Below, one piece after another: positions 42,586 through 53,500 of a stretch of 64,000 nucleotides of DNA (its first letter is position 1; every line of letters starts with the position of its first letter). Origin of the DNA: Nilaparvata lugens (lineage: Eukaryota; Arthropoda; Insecta; Hemiptera; Delphacidae). The stretch lies in contig NC_052505.1 of NCBI RefSeq assembly GCF_014356525.2, forward strand, positions 55,342,610-55,406,609, given 5' to 3'. The translations under genes were made by a program, and so were the position numbers. The notes under the pieces are model-generated. The model saw only the letters and a program-made list of their open reading frames with translations, ran no database searches and was not told the DNA's origin.

Positions 42586-43617
42586 ATGACTCTACATCGA
42601 TTCGGACGAATTGATACGGGTAGTGCTAGCGGAGCTCTTGCTAATCTTACGTGTGATATTGACTCGATAACACAGAAGATAATCGAATCGATAAATCAAC
42701 AAGGAATCAGCAAAGCTGTGAAATTTTATTAAGATTCGCAAATAACCAAACTCGTTTCGGAAAATACAAAGAATATTGGAGTGAGCATAATTGAAAGAGA
42801 ACATATTCTAAGTACGTTACAAAATTTCAGTGCTAATATCGATAAAGCTATTGGAGAGAGAACTCAAACTCTAGAGAGTGCATTAGGAGAAGTGAAAACT
42901 TTAACAGACAGCTTTTCATCTCAGTTGCTCAGTATTAACAACGATAAAGTTGATAAGGCTTATTTAGATGAAAAATTAAAAGCCGTATCAGATAAAATTA
43001 AGAATTTGGAGGTGCTGGACAGAAACTATCTCAATACTAAATTGAAACAACTTAGTACAGAAATTTTTACTAAAGTAAATGAAACACAACCATCGCCAAT
43101 TGATAAGCAATATTTAGAATCTACTTTGCAGAAATTGATTAGTTCTTCATTATCGAAGGAAGAGTTTGAAAAACGATTATCTGAAATGGCGAGTGCAATA
43201 AAAGCTAATATTATGGAGGGTATTGAGCAGTTTATTACAAAAGATGCTATTGCTATTCTAATTAATCAAATTGCAGAAAAGTATGCAACTAAAAATGATA
43301 TTGGAGATTTTATTAAGAAAAACGAGATGGCAGACGCTGTGAAAAGCATTCGTGATGAAATAGCTGAGGCAATTAAAAATTCGGAAGAGGGTACTGTCAT
43401 GAGACTGCAATGTTCGGCTCCATTCATTGAGTACCTAAGTCTATTCATCCACAGAATCGCATTTGACATTGTATCAAAATATGCCGAGGTGTCTTTCCAT
43501 ATGAATTGGATTGAGGCAAAGGATCATAACCTTTCCGAACATCAGGTAGTGCAAATTATTACAGAAAAAATGGATTTGGTCAAATATAAAGACTTTATAT
43601 TGGGCCCGAAAACATAA
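42586..43617 (+). pseudogene. Long coiled-coil Polinton protein with an in-frame stop
   Basis: From the ATG at 42586 the frame is closed once by TAA at 42730-42732 and is otherwise open to 43617 (343 codons in total). The short N-terminal part is Gly/Ser-rich. The bulk (about residues 60-260) is heptad-patterned coiled coil with repeated AYLDEKLKAVSDKI-like and YLNTKLKQLS units. The last ~70 residues look globular and aromatic (FIEYLSLFIHRIAFD, FHMNWIEAKDHN). An elongated shaft with a C-terminal head would suit a fibre-like virion protein, but this is only an idea. It starts 8 bases after a TTGTTTAG acceptor-like site that overlaps the previous gene's stop. Confidence 0.65.
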
Positions 43618-43627
43618 AATCATGAGT

Positions 43628-43955
43628 TGTGTGAGAGAGAGTGAACGATATGTTGTTTCAGTCTAGACATTTTTGAGTATATCGATAAATCTTGTATAAA
43701 CACTTGTGTGAGAGAGGAGTACAGACCTATAGTTTCAAATTTCACACCCTAGACATTTTTGAGTATGTCGATAAATCTTTCAAAGGATGTGTGAGAGAGT
43801 GAACACCTATAGTTTCAAATTTCACACCCTAGACATTTTTGAGTATATCAATAAATCTTTTAGAGGATGTGTGAGAGAGAGTGAACACCTATAGTTTCAA
43901 ATTTCACACCCTAGACATTTTTGAGTATATCAATAAATCTTCTAAAGGATATGTG
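43628..43955. repeat. ~80-bp tandem repeat carrying AATAAA, four copies
   Basis: TGTGTGAGAG starts copies near 43628, 43706, 43788 and 43868. Each contains CTAGACATTTTTGAGTAT; in the last two copies the following bases are CAATAAATCTT, a canonical poly(A) signal, and in the first two GATAAATCTT. They follow the coiled-coil gene stop by 11 bases. Confidence 0.9.
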
Positions 43956-44142
43956 AAGTAACTTTAACGACTAAACACTTGTCACATAAATCGATTTAGA
44001 CATTTTTTCATGTAACGGTTTTCGGTGCAGGAGTTATCGAGCTTAGAAAGGGACCTCACAGGGAGCAGAGCAGATGTGACTAGATGAGGCACACGCGAGC
44101 GAATGCACGCGTCACTTTACTCTAAACAGGTGAAGTGACAAC

Positions 44143-44466
44143 ATGATGTCTAACTATTTTGACTGCACAAGTTTCAATGAGTTGTCTGTAGATGCAAATC
44201 CAGTAGTTGATTGGGGTTTTGAATTTTATGCCTATGATTGGTTTGTGGTAACAAAGGTAACATTTGCCGATAATGGTGAAATTCACCTTAAAATTATCGA
44301 TATTGATAGTGAAGCCGACTTTAAACATACTATCAAGTTGCTGAAAGAATATTCAGTGGTTTTGAATGAGAATAACATCAGAAGTTTTAATTCTCGTTCA
44401 TGGCAATTAAATGTGAGCGGAAATCGTATCTTCTTAAGACAGTTTCATGGTAACTATAGACGTTGA
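44143..44466 (+). CDS. Small Polinton ORF of unknown function (107 aa)
   Basis: Last rightward gene before the right terminal repeat. It starts at ATGATG, 13 bases after TACTCTAAACAG. The soluble beta-rich protein has an aromatic N-terminal half (PVVDWGFEFYAYDWFVVTKV) and ends SWQLNVSGNRIFLRQFHG. No known family recognised. The frame is intact and its composition looks protein-like, which argues it is real. Confidence 0.55.
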   Translation: MMSNYFDCTSFNELSVDANPVVDWGFEFYAYDWFVVTKVTFADNGEIHLKIIDIDSEADFKHTIKLLKEYSVVLNENNIRSFNSRSWQLNVSGNRIFLRQFHGNYRR

Positions 44467-44788
44467 GTTCCGTCCCAAGTGAAATAGGTCTGAGAATGTG
44501 TAAGTATTTTTGGATATGCTAGCACATTCCAATTATACTTACATATTGTCGGAGAAATCACTTTAAAAAAAACGACTGCCATGTTTGTACAGCAAAAGAG
44601 CTCAATTTTTTACACATTCATAATCAGTTTGATTGAACTCTTGACTGTCAGTTGGAAAGCAAACATAATATGACCCATTATAAAACTTATACTAGATTCC
44701 TTACTCGCCTTTCGTAATGCTGCTGAGATACGTTTCACTTTAATCTGACAGTATAGGAACGATCGATCAAAATGGAAGATAGTTACTT

Positions 44789-45785
44789 CTTATCTCCTTT
44801 ACTCGTCTTTCGTAATAAAGAATGGTGCGGGAAAGAGATGCCCCGAGTAAAAGAAGAAGAAGAAAGCAGTAATGCTGGTTGTGAGAAGCGAGGGGGAGCG
44901 TATCTAGATTCCTTAGTATAACATTCTTCCTTACTCGCCTTTCGTAATAAAGAAGGGTGCGGGAAAGAGATGCCACGAGTAAAAGAAGGAGATCTCTCTC
45001 TCTTGAGCCGGTCATCATAGTATATCATTAGAGCGAAATGGATTCACTTCAATCTGACAGTATAGCATTAGATGTAGAAATATGAATTCACTTTAATCTG
45101 ACACCAAAGGAATTTCTCAAAGTGAGTCCGGCATCATAGTATAGCATTAGAGCGAAATGGATTCACTTCGATCTGACAGTATAGCATTAGATGTAGAAAT
45201 ATGGATTCACTTCAATCTGTCAGTATAGCATTAGATGTAGAAATATGGATTCACTTTAATTTGACAGTAGAGAATTTTTCCCTCTCAAAGAGATTTTTTT
45301 CCCCACATCTTTGAGTTTCACCTCAATCTGTCAGTATAGCATTAGATGTAGGAATATGGATTCACTTCAATCTGTCACTATAGAGAGGGAATTTTTCCTC
45401 CTAAAAGGGAAATTTTTTTTCCCTCACCTGGCCAAGGAGAGAGAGAGAGAGAGAGATATCTTACCCCCCTCACCACCACTGGGCAAGGGGAAGGGGAAAT
45501 CTATTTTTAGAAAGAGAGAGCAAGATATATCTCTCTCTCTCTATCCCCCTCACCTCCACTGGGCAAGGGGAAGGGGAAATCTATTTTTAGAAAGAGAGAG
45601 AAAGATATATCTCTCTCTCTCTCTATCCCCCTCACCACCACTGGGCAGGGGGGAGGGGAAATCTATTTTTAGAACACCCCCCACCCTACAGGCGGTGGGA
45701 AGGGGAGGAGGGATTGTCAAGGGTGGAGAGGGGGGAGGGGATTTCGAGCAAAAAAGTCTGTCAGTTTTCCCAATCTTACTCTACT
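44789..45785. repeat. Right terminal inverted repeat of the Polinton
   Basis: 997 bp, inverse of 26935-27769. The outer ~60 bases match almost perfectly. It carries three CCAGTGG/CCACTGG G-rich modules against two at the left, and a ~95-bp extra segment with a second copy of CTTTCGTAATAAAGAA. Between 44467 and 44788 no gene is seen. Confidence 0.9.
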
Positions 45786-45791
45786 GCCTAC
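45786..45791. repeat. Right target-site duplication GCCTAC
   Basis: Identical to 26929-26934 and followed by AATAGAGGTATGTG, the continuation of the 725-bp repeat unit. Confidence 0.93.
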
Positions 45792-46181
45792 AATAGAGGT
45801 ATGTGGAACTCAGCTTTACACTTTGCACTCAAGTTTAATTATAAATGTCAGACTGCCTACATTTGGCATTGTGAGATGACTTGTGAGATGAAAATTGTAA
45901 ATAATTGATTGCAAAACATTGTGCGATTGGTATAAGGATTGTATAGTGATAGTTTTGTGTGACTCTCACTCTCTCTCACTCACTGTCTCACTCCCTCACC
46001 CACTGTTCACTCACTGTTCACTCACTGATCACTCACTGTTCACTCTCTTTCTCTCTCACTATCTCTCACTCTCTCACTCTCAGCCCTACAGTGGAGTGGG
46101 GGTCGTTGAAACAGCCTTTGTTGAAAGCATAGCAAGTTACACAAACCTCTATTGTAGGCATTCCTGCAAGTTGACTAATGA
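45792..46181. repeat. Continuation of the interrupted 725-bp repeat unit
   Basis: It reads from AATAGAGGTATGTG through the CTCACTCA-rich core to GTTGACTAATGA, then leaves the repeat at about 46181. It lacks the second half of the unit. Confidence 0.88.
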
Positions 46182-46260
46182 CACACAGTTTTCACTTGAA
46201 CAACACACAAAAATGAAATGGTTTACAGATAGGTATTACCTTTATATTTATAAAAAATGA

Positions 46261-46575
46261 CTATATCGAGTAAATATTTATAATAACCCAATCATGTAGT
46301 TCAGGGTCAATGGCCTCTACCATCTCACAATATGTTCTACTTGTGGGAAAATCGATAACTAATCCTTGTCCATTGTTTAAAGAATGGATACTGGTGGCAT
46401 GAAAGAGAGTATTGCTCATTATGCCTAGGAAATTCTCTGCAGAACCAAATGGTTCTCTAATATGTGTATTGTTGAAATCAAACACAACTTCTACAATCCA
46501 CCTTGTACCACTTGTGTATTGACAACAATTTTGACTCAAACAATTAGATTTTTTTTCTCTATCCGAACAGCACAT
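46261..46575 (-). CDS. Orphan ORF of unknown function (104 aa)
   Basis: It starts at the ATG at 46575 with a Cys-rich N-terminus (MCCSDREKKSNCLSQNCC), then a compact domain (RWIVEVVFDFNNTHI, NGQGLVIDFPTSRTYCEMVE). No family recognised. It lies just past the 725-bp repeat and 21 bases downstream of another minus-strand ORF, so the two may belong to one unit from an unidentified element. It could also be a chance frame. Confidence 0.35.
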   Translation of the reverse strand: MCCSDREKKSNCLSQNCCQYTSGTRWIVEVVFDFNNTHIREPFGSAENFLGIMSNTLFHATSIHSLNNGQGLVIDFPTSRTYCEMVEAIDPELHDWVIINIYSI

Positions 46576-46596
46576 TTTCGTAAGATGATATGATGG

Positions 46597-46911
46597 TTAG
46601 CTGATGAAAAACAAAGTTAACCGGTTGGCACTACTGCAAGCTATTGAGGGTGATGTAGAGTGTGATGGAGATATGGTGTACACCTCTTCTTCTCCTTCTT
46701 CTTCTTCTTCTTCTTCTTCTTTTTCTGTGATATTGCTAAACAACACCTCTTTGTGACAGTATGAATCACAACTCACAACTGAACTATTGACAATTGCTTC
46801 AAGAAATTCTATAAATGGAAATGAGTCATGTAGACATGTGCGCATGTCATATTTACAATTTACTCGAGAACAAAGAAAAAAATCTAAATTGAAACCCCCT
46901 GCAACAGCCAT
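46597..46911 (-). CDS. Orphan ORF with glutamate run (104 aa)
   Basis: The ATG at 46911 gives MAVAGGFNLDFFLCSRVNC, with seven further cysteines and an E-run encoded by a CTT microsatellite at 46686-46720, then a Ser/Thr-rich end. The AGGFNLDF stretch faintly resembles the GDFN motif of LINE endonucleases but nothing else supports that. Function unknown. Confidence 0.3.
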   Translation of the reverse strand: MAVAGGFNLDFFLCSRVNCKYDMRTCLHDSFPFIEFLEAIVNSSVVSCDSYCHKEVLFSNITEKEEEEEEEEGEEEVYTISPSHSTSPSIACSSANRLTLFFIS

Positions 46912-47027
46912 ATACCAAGTGTCGAGAGTATTTAGGATAGTAGGATAGTAATAAGCATATAGCTTTTATTGGTGGACAGCCCCTTACAGGTGGAACCATT
47001 TTGTCATATGAGCCATGACATTGGATA

Positions 47028-47149
47028 CATGGACCCTACAATTTTAGGTGGACTCCGAGCCACCATGGAAGACACTAGTGCAGTGGGCATGGACCCTACA
47101 ACTTTTAGGTGAACTCCAAGCCACCATGTAAGACACTAGTGCAGTGGGT
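47028..47149. repeat. 60-bp direct duplication
   Basis: CATGGACCCTACAA, AGCCACCATG and AAGACACTAGTGCAGTGGG occur in the same order at 47028 and 47088. Confidence 0.88.
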
Positions 47150-47439
47150 GTGCACTAGGTGCAGTTGTATCTAACTATATGTGTCATAAATTTTTTTCTC
47201 TCTCTTCTTCTTCTCTTGATTACCTACTCTTAACACTACAGTAATAGATAATAGAGATAATATTAGGAAGAACTACAATAGCGAGAAAATCAATTCAATG
47301 ACAATTGAGGAAAGCTGCTTGACTGGTCAGTATGGGTTCAACACCTGTGATATAGTGCCTGAACAAAATACTAAATAATCTAACTAATAAATCTAAAATC
47401 TAAAATAATACTAACTAATCAATAGTTAGAGTGCTAATA

Positions 47440-47705
47440 TTAATATTTAATTTCAATAGCCTATTAGATGCACAAAAATATTGTGTGTGTCTGTGAAATC
47501 AATACTTGGTCACTGAGCGCTGTGTGCGCGCTAAGCAGTAAGTGTAATTTGAATGCCAAAAGCAGCAGCAGGGTAAAAGGAGGAAATCAATAGTGTTGAT
47601 GGTACTACTTCTAAATATTAAATTTCAATAGCCAATTTCATACTACACCAAACAATTGAGTGTGTGTGTCTGTGAAATCAAATCAATACTTGGTCACTAA
47701 GCGCC
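47440..47705. repeat. ~175-bp direct duplication, diverged
   Basis: TTTCAATAGCC ... TGTGTGTCTGTGAAATCAA ... ATACTTGGTCACT ... AAGCGC occurs at about 47440-47535 and again at 47610-47705. Between 46912 and 49442 no gene is seen otherwise. Confidence 0.75.
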
Positions 47706-49442
47706 GTGCACGCGTACCCCTGCTTATGGCGGGAAAAAAAAAGATTTGAGGTTGAAAAATCTAGTTTGAGGTTAGAAGAAAGAAAAAAGGAGGGGAATTT
47801 GTTGTGGCGGGAAGTTTCAAGGTCAAGTGACGTCACTGAACAGCTGATCACTAACCAACTGTCATGTCACCCCCAACTCTGCCAAGGCCGGGGACAGGGT
47901 GGGGACAACGCTGGGGTGAGGGGCGGGGAGTGGGCAAGATAGATTCAAATCAGCTGATTGGAATCTATGTTTCCCCTTTTTATTCTACTTATATTCCAAG
48001 GTTTGTTGCAATCCATTCTGCAGTTTTACAGAAATTGTGATCAGTGAGTCAGTGAGATAAGAATTTTATAAGTATAGATAAGTTATTCATAAGCTATTTA
48101 CATATTAGATTACTTCCTTGATATCAATTTCGTCATATTCTGATAGGAATTTTGTTATCAATTCGAATCTTAATCTTTCTTGATTCGAAATTGATACTTA
48201 CTCACCTCATAGTAATTGTTTCGAGTGTTTGTGTTTTGTTTCAATGTGGAAATCAGTGAAAAATTGGAAAGTTGCACATAACCTTTATTTGGACAGTTTA
48301 TTCATGAAATTGGGATGAAAAGAAGTTTTGAACTGTAGTCTGTTTTTTCCCTTAAGTTGATTGTGAATGATAAATAAATAATTAATAAAAGCTGTAGTTG
48401 AGTTACCAAATTTGGCGACCATATTTCGAAACATTGCAGTATTCATGGAACATCTGGAAGAATAGCTTCAGAAAGTGACCGGATGATATCAAAAGAAATT
48501 CAAAACGATCTCTCCAAACATATGGTTGTTGAATGTATTGTTCATTGTGAGGTGATAGAAATGTGACTAATTTCTTCAGCTTCTGTTGTATTGGTTCCAC
48601 TTTTGCTCAATGATTGTACGCAGCCATGGCCTTGAGAGAGCCAGTTGCACTGTCTGTTAATTAATGATCAGGACTAAATACCACGAGAACCAATAAGAGA
48701 AGCCTTCTATTAAGAATAACCCCTGCTCTGATTACTTCTCATGAGATTCAATCCTGATTGAAATTGGACAGGCTTTTGTGCAACTGGGCCTGATATTTTT
48801 TTGTTTCAGAATCACAAGCTCACAAGCGAATACTGAAGTTGTAAATTTAAGAAGAAATTAAATTGAGTTACATGTTAGTTTACATCCAAATTTCCATCCC
48901 TAAGCTTTCAAAGAAAGAGATGAAAGAAAGGGATCATATAATGGTAGTCAATCAAAGTTATTGAATAAACTCTATTCAGATTTATGCAAATTCACATTGA
49001 AATGATTTCATTTTATTATTTATGATAGTAAAGTTCAGGACATGAGAGATCGGCCGCTATAAATATTATACTAACTATCATGAATGGACTCATGGAAGAG
49101 AGAATCAGTGGATTGGCTGATTTTACACTTCTGGATAAGTGAATCGAAAAGTAAGTGACAGGCTATGCCAAAAATTCCCGAATAAGCAAGAGATCCATGG
49201 ACACCAGAGTCATCAAATTCCGAATCAGTTTAATCTTCAATTGCATTCAGCAAAAACAAAAATAACATGATCACTGCTAATTTGGTAACTGTCAACGGGA
49301 AATATTAATTGCCAATGAATGAAGTCGAGATCGACTAAATAATTTTCATGCCAAGTTGTGGCCTAATCTCAAAGACGATTATAATAATTTTGATAGAATT
49401 TAGATTATAATTGTTTCACAAAAATAATCTTATCTATCAATT

Positions 49443-49471
49443 CCCGTAGCGAAGCACGGGTGCCCTGCTAG
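49443..49471 (+). mobile_element. Helitron 3' end
   Basis: It has the form of a Helitron terminus: a short hairpin CCCGT-AGCGAAGC-ACGGG (49443-49460), 7 bases, then CTAG followed by T (target A|T). The Helitron body extends to the left; its TC start was not identified, and no replicase/helicase gene is seen, so it is non-autonomous. Confidence 0.65.
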
Positions 49472-50112
49472 TATTGTATATGATACGTAATTCTATCCGT
49501 TACCATTAAAGGAGCTATTTCTGATTATATGTTTAGATGTTTAAATGTTCATATGTTTGTATATCTGTATGTGACCGAATCTCGAAAACGACATCAATGA
49601 TTCCCACAAAATTTGGAACAATGTAGGTTTATGATATGAAAATTTGATCGCACTAGGTCTCAACCGTGAGATGAGGACATTGAAAAGATAAATACGTCCT
49701 TGGAAAACAGCTGGAAATTTTGTCTTCTGTCGATACCGTGATGGAAGTGAGTGAACGAGTGCATGTGTGGGATCATTCAGATGATCTAACAAAAGGAAAA
49801 ATTCAGCAAGAAAAACTTTTTTTTGTTTATTTTTATTTTTTCAGAAAACATGTTTACTTTAGAAAGTCCAAAATGGTAACTAGATGCTGATAGTTTATAA
49901 TAGTATATAGTATATTGACAAATATTGTAGCAAACATGGTATTCCATTCTAAATAGAATTCATAGTATAAATGAATAATTTTATTTCCATCATAAAATTC
50001 ACTTGACATTCATTTTAAGTTTTGGAAATTATATGACCACTTTGACAAGTTGTGTGGTCATTGTTAGTAATGTATTTAATTGTAATTACTAAATTGCTAA
50101 GACATGGATTAA
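49472..50112. other. Non-coding stretch, possible repeat remains
   Basis: It contains phrases typical of dispersed insect repeats (GTATATCTGTATGTGACCGA; TCTCGAAAACG) but no gene and no defined ends. Confidence 0.4.
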
Positions 50113-50526
50113 TTTTTTTTTTTTTTTTGAGTTCAGTTCATCACTTTACAGACATTTCAGCGCACGACGTCTGTAGCATCCTGTAAACTTCAATCGCTAT
50201 TCCTAACAAGCCAAGATAACAAGCAAGAAGCCAAAAATCAATATAACAAGACAACATACATGAGTAGATCTCTGTACAGTACAATGATATACAAACATGC
50301 AATTAACAAAAAACAAAGCAGCGAACAAAAACAATACCCAAACCAAAGAACAACTTGATTCATGAACAACATAATCAACTCTAAACAGTAATAAAAAAAA
50401 CTTGAAACCGGGATAATTCTTAGAACATCAACATCAAAAATTTATTCTTATTATTACATTTCCTGATATCCATTGGCAAACTATTAAAATATTGTGTACC
50501 CAAGTAATTAAAAGATTTTTTGAAAA

Positions 50527-53500
50527 TCATTGTACGGTACAAACTTTTCGAGATCTAAAAAAAATTGAAACTGCTCGTCTAGTATTATAAATCAAGTTAT
50601 CTGTACTCGTATTTCCACTTTTTTCATAGAATAATCGCAGAACCCTGAATACAAAAAGATACTGAACCGGCAAGACATTAATTGTTTTATAAAGTGGAAA
50701 AGAGCTTTCACGCCTTGGTTTCTTCAGAACTATTCTTATAAAGTGATTTTGAGTAGTTCTAATTGGTTTTATCAACTTTTTGAAGTTTCCACCACAGCAT
50801 GTTATGCCATATTGCAAATTCGAGTGTACCAATGCATAGTATAGCATTCCCAACACTTTTTCATCAAAGAAGTTTCACAAGTGATGGAATTTCCAGATTG
50901 GCATTGTCATCTTCTTATGCGATTTATTAATTTGGTAATTCTATCTCATTTTGTCGTCAAAGATTAATCCAAGATACCTGAATTGCTGAACTTTCTCTAT
51001 TTCTTTGTTATCATAGATTAAGTTACAGTCGAAATCGAATGGTCTGGTACTAGAATTTATATATTTTGTTCTTCCAACATTTATTTCCATATTATTTCAA
51101 AAACACCAGCCACTCAGCAGCCCAAGGTCCTGAACTACCTTATTGTGAATATCCTGAGGATTTTGACCAGTATAAAAAATTGCTATGTCATCGGCAAATG
51201 CAGAAACATTGCCATTGTAATCCTGGCCTAATAAATCATTGATAAATATCAAGAACATGGTTTCCGAAAGTATTGACCCCTGGGGTACCCCCATTTTCAC
51301 CATTTCCGGTTCACTAAGATGGTCACCAATGTGCACCTGTTGCTTCCTACCCATTAAAAAACTATGAAACCAATTTAGCGCTACTCCTCTTATTCCTATA
51401 CTTTCCATTTTTTTACTTTCCTTGCCCTATTACCATAGGTAAGGAAAGTATTGCTTTCCAAAAAAAATTAAGGTACCCCAATTTCAAGTTTTCTATACGT
51501 TTCAAGGTCCCCTGAGCCCAAAAACATGATTTTTGGGTATTGGTCTGTGTGTGTGTATGTGTGTGTGTGTGTATGTGTGTGTGTGTGTGTGTATGTGTGT
51601 GTGTGTGTGTATGTGTGTGTGTGTGTATGTCTGTGAACACGATAACTCCATTCCTAATTAACCGATTGACTTGAAATTTTAAACTTAAGGTCCTTATACC
51701 ATGGGGACCCGACAATAAGAAATTCAATTCAAGATGGCGGAAAAAATGGCGGATAATTACTAAAATACCATGTTTTTCACGTTTTTCTCGAAAATGGCTC
51801 TAACGATTTTCTTCAAATTTATACCATGGATAGCTATTTATAAGCCCTATCAACTGACATGAGTCTCATTTCTGGGAAAATTTCAGGAGCTCCGTATTAT
51901 TATTGAGAAAAATGACGGATAATCACTAAAAAACCATGTTTTTCACGGTTTTCTCGAAAACGGCTCCAACGATTTTCTTCAAATTCATACCATGGATAGC
52001 TATTTATAAGCCCTATCAACTGACATGAGTCTCATTTCTGGGAAAATTCCAGGAGCTCCGTAATATTATTGAGAAAAATTGCGGATAATCACTGAAAAAA
52101 CATGTTTTTCACGGTTTTCTCGAAAACGGCTCAAACGATTTTCTTCAAATTTATACCATGGATAGCTATTTATAAGCCCTATCAACTGACATGAGGCTCA
52201 TTTCTAGGAAGATTGCAGGAGCTGCGTGATATTCTCGAGAAAAATGGCGAATAATTACTGAAAAACCATGTTTTTCACGATTTTCTCAAGAATTACTCGA
52301 CTGATTTATTTAAAATTCATACTCTGTATAGTTATTTATCAGCTCCATCAACTGGCATGAGTCTCCTTTCTGGGAAACTAATGGGGGGTTCACCCCATCC
52401 TTCAGAAATGGACTTTGTAACCTCCTTCTCGTGCATGTGGTAGGTAGGTAGAGCAGTCTATAAAAATAACACATAGTCGAGATATTTCATCTGTAGAACA
52501 GCTGTTTTGACGATTTTTAAAAAATCATCGGATTTCACAATTTACACAAAGGAAAAAGTACTCTGAAAACAATTATATACACACATATACAGTAGTCTGA
52601 TCGTAGTTTCAAATAATTATGTTGCCGCCAATCGTCATTATGTTATTTCTCTAAATTATTGTCGTTTAAGAATGAGGCTCCCAGTTTAATGAGCAAGGAA
52701 AGTTGTGTGAGTGTACCACACCAGATTTTTTACTTTCCTTGCCCTACTACCATAGGTAAGGAAAGTATTGCTTTCCAAAAAAAATTAAGGTACCCCAATT
52801 TCAAGTTTTCTATACGTTTCAAGGTCCCCTGAGTCCAAAAACATGATTTTTGGGTATTGGTCTGTGTGTGTGTATGTGTGTGTGTGTGTATGTGTGTGTG
52901 TATGTGTATGTCTGTGAACACGATAACTCCATTCCTAATTAACCGATCGACTTGAAATTTCAAACTTAAGGTCCCTATACCATGAGGACCCGACAATAAG
53001 AAATTCAATGGAATTCAATTCAAGATGGCGGAAAAAATGACGGATAATTACTAAAAAACCATGTTTTTCACGTTTTTCTCGAAAATGCTCTAACGATCTT
53101 CTTCAAATTTATATCATGGATAGCTATTTATAAGCCCTATCAACTAGCATAAGTCTCATTTCTGGGAAAATTTCAGGAGCTCCGTAATATTCTTGAGAAA
53201 AATGGCGGAAAATGACTAAAAAACCATGTTTTTCACGGTTTTCTCGAAAACGGCTCCAACGATTTTCTTCAAATTTATACCATGGATAGCTATTTCTAAG
53301 CCCTATTAACTGGCATAAGTTTCCTATCTGGGAAAATTTCAGGAGCTCCGTAATATTCTTGAGAAAAATGGCGTATAATGACTAAAAATCCATGTTTTTC
53401 ACCGTTTTCTCGAAAACTGCTCTAACGATTTACTTCAAATTCATACCATGGATAGATATTCATAAGCACTATCAACTGGCATGAGTCTCATTTCTGGGAA

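Larger units (their letters stand above)
26935..45785. mobile_element. Polinton/Maverick virus-like DNA transposon, 18,851 bp
   Basis: Complete at both ends: 5'-AGTAGAGTAAGATTGGG and its exact inverse at the right end, long terminal inverted repeats, and a 6-bp target duplication GCCTAC. The content is diagnostic of the family: DDE integrase with chromodomain, packaging ATPase, adenovirus-type cysteine protease, double jelly-roll major and single jelly-roll minor capsid proteins. It also has a PLA2-like protein and several unknown genes. Genes left of ~33 kb run leftward, and those right of ~38.2 kb run rightward. No DNA polymerase B was found. Several genes carry single lesions, so this copy is defective. 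Confidence 0.93.

Noticed and set aside
45311..45796. 161-codon frame at the right Polinton end
   Set aside because: It runs through the terminal inverted repeat and translates its G/A-rich modules; the left end shows matching artefacts.
51413..53008. Minus-strand frames with long HT repeats
   Set aside because: Translated (GT)n microsatellites in the inserted repeat pair.
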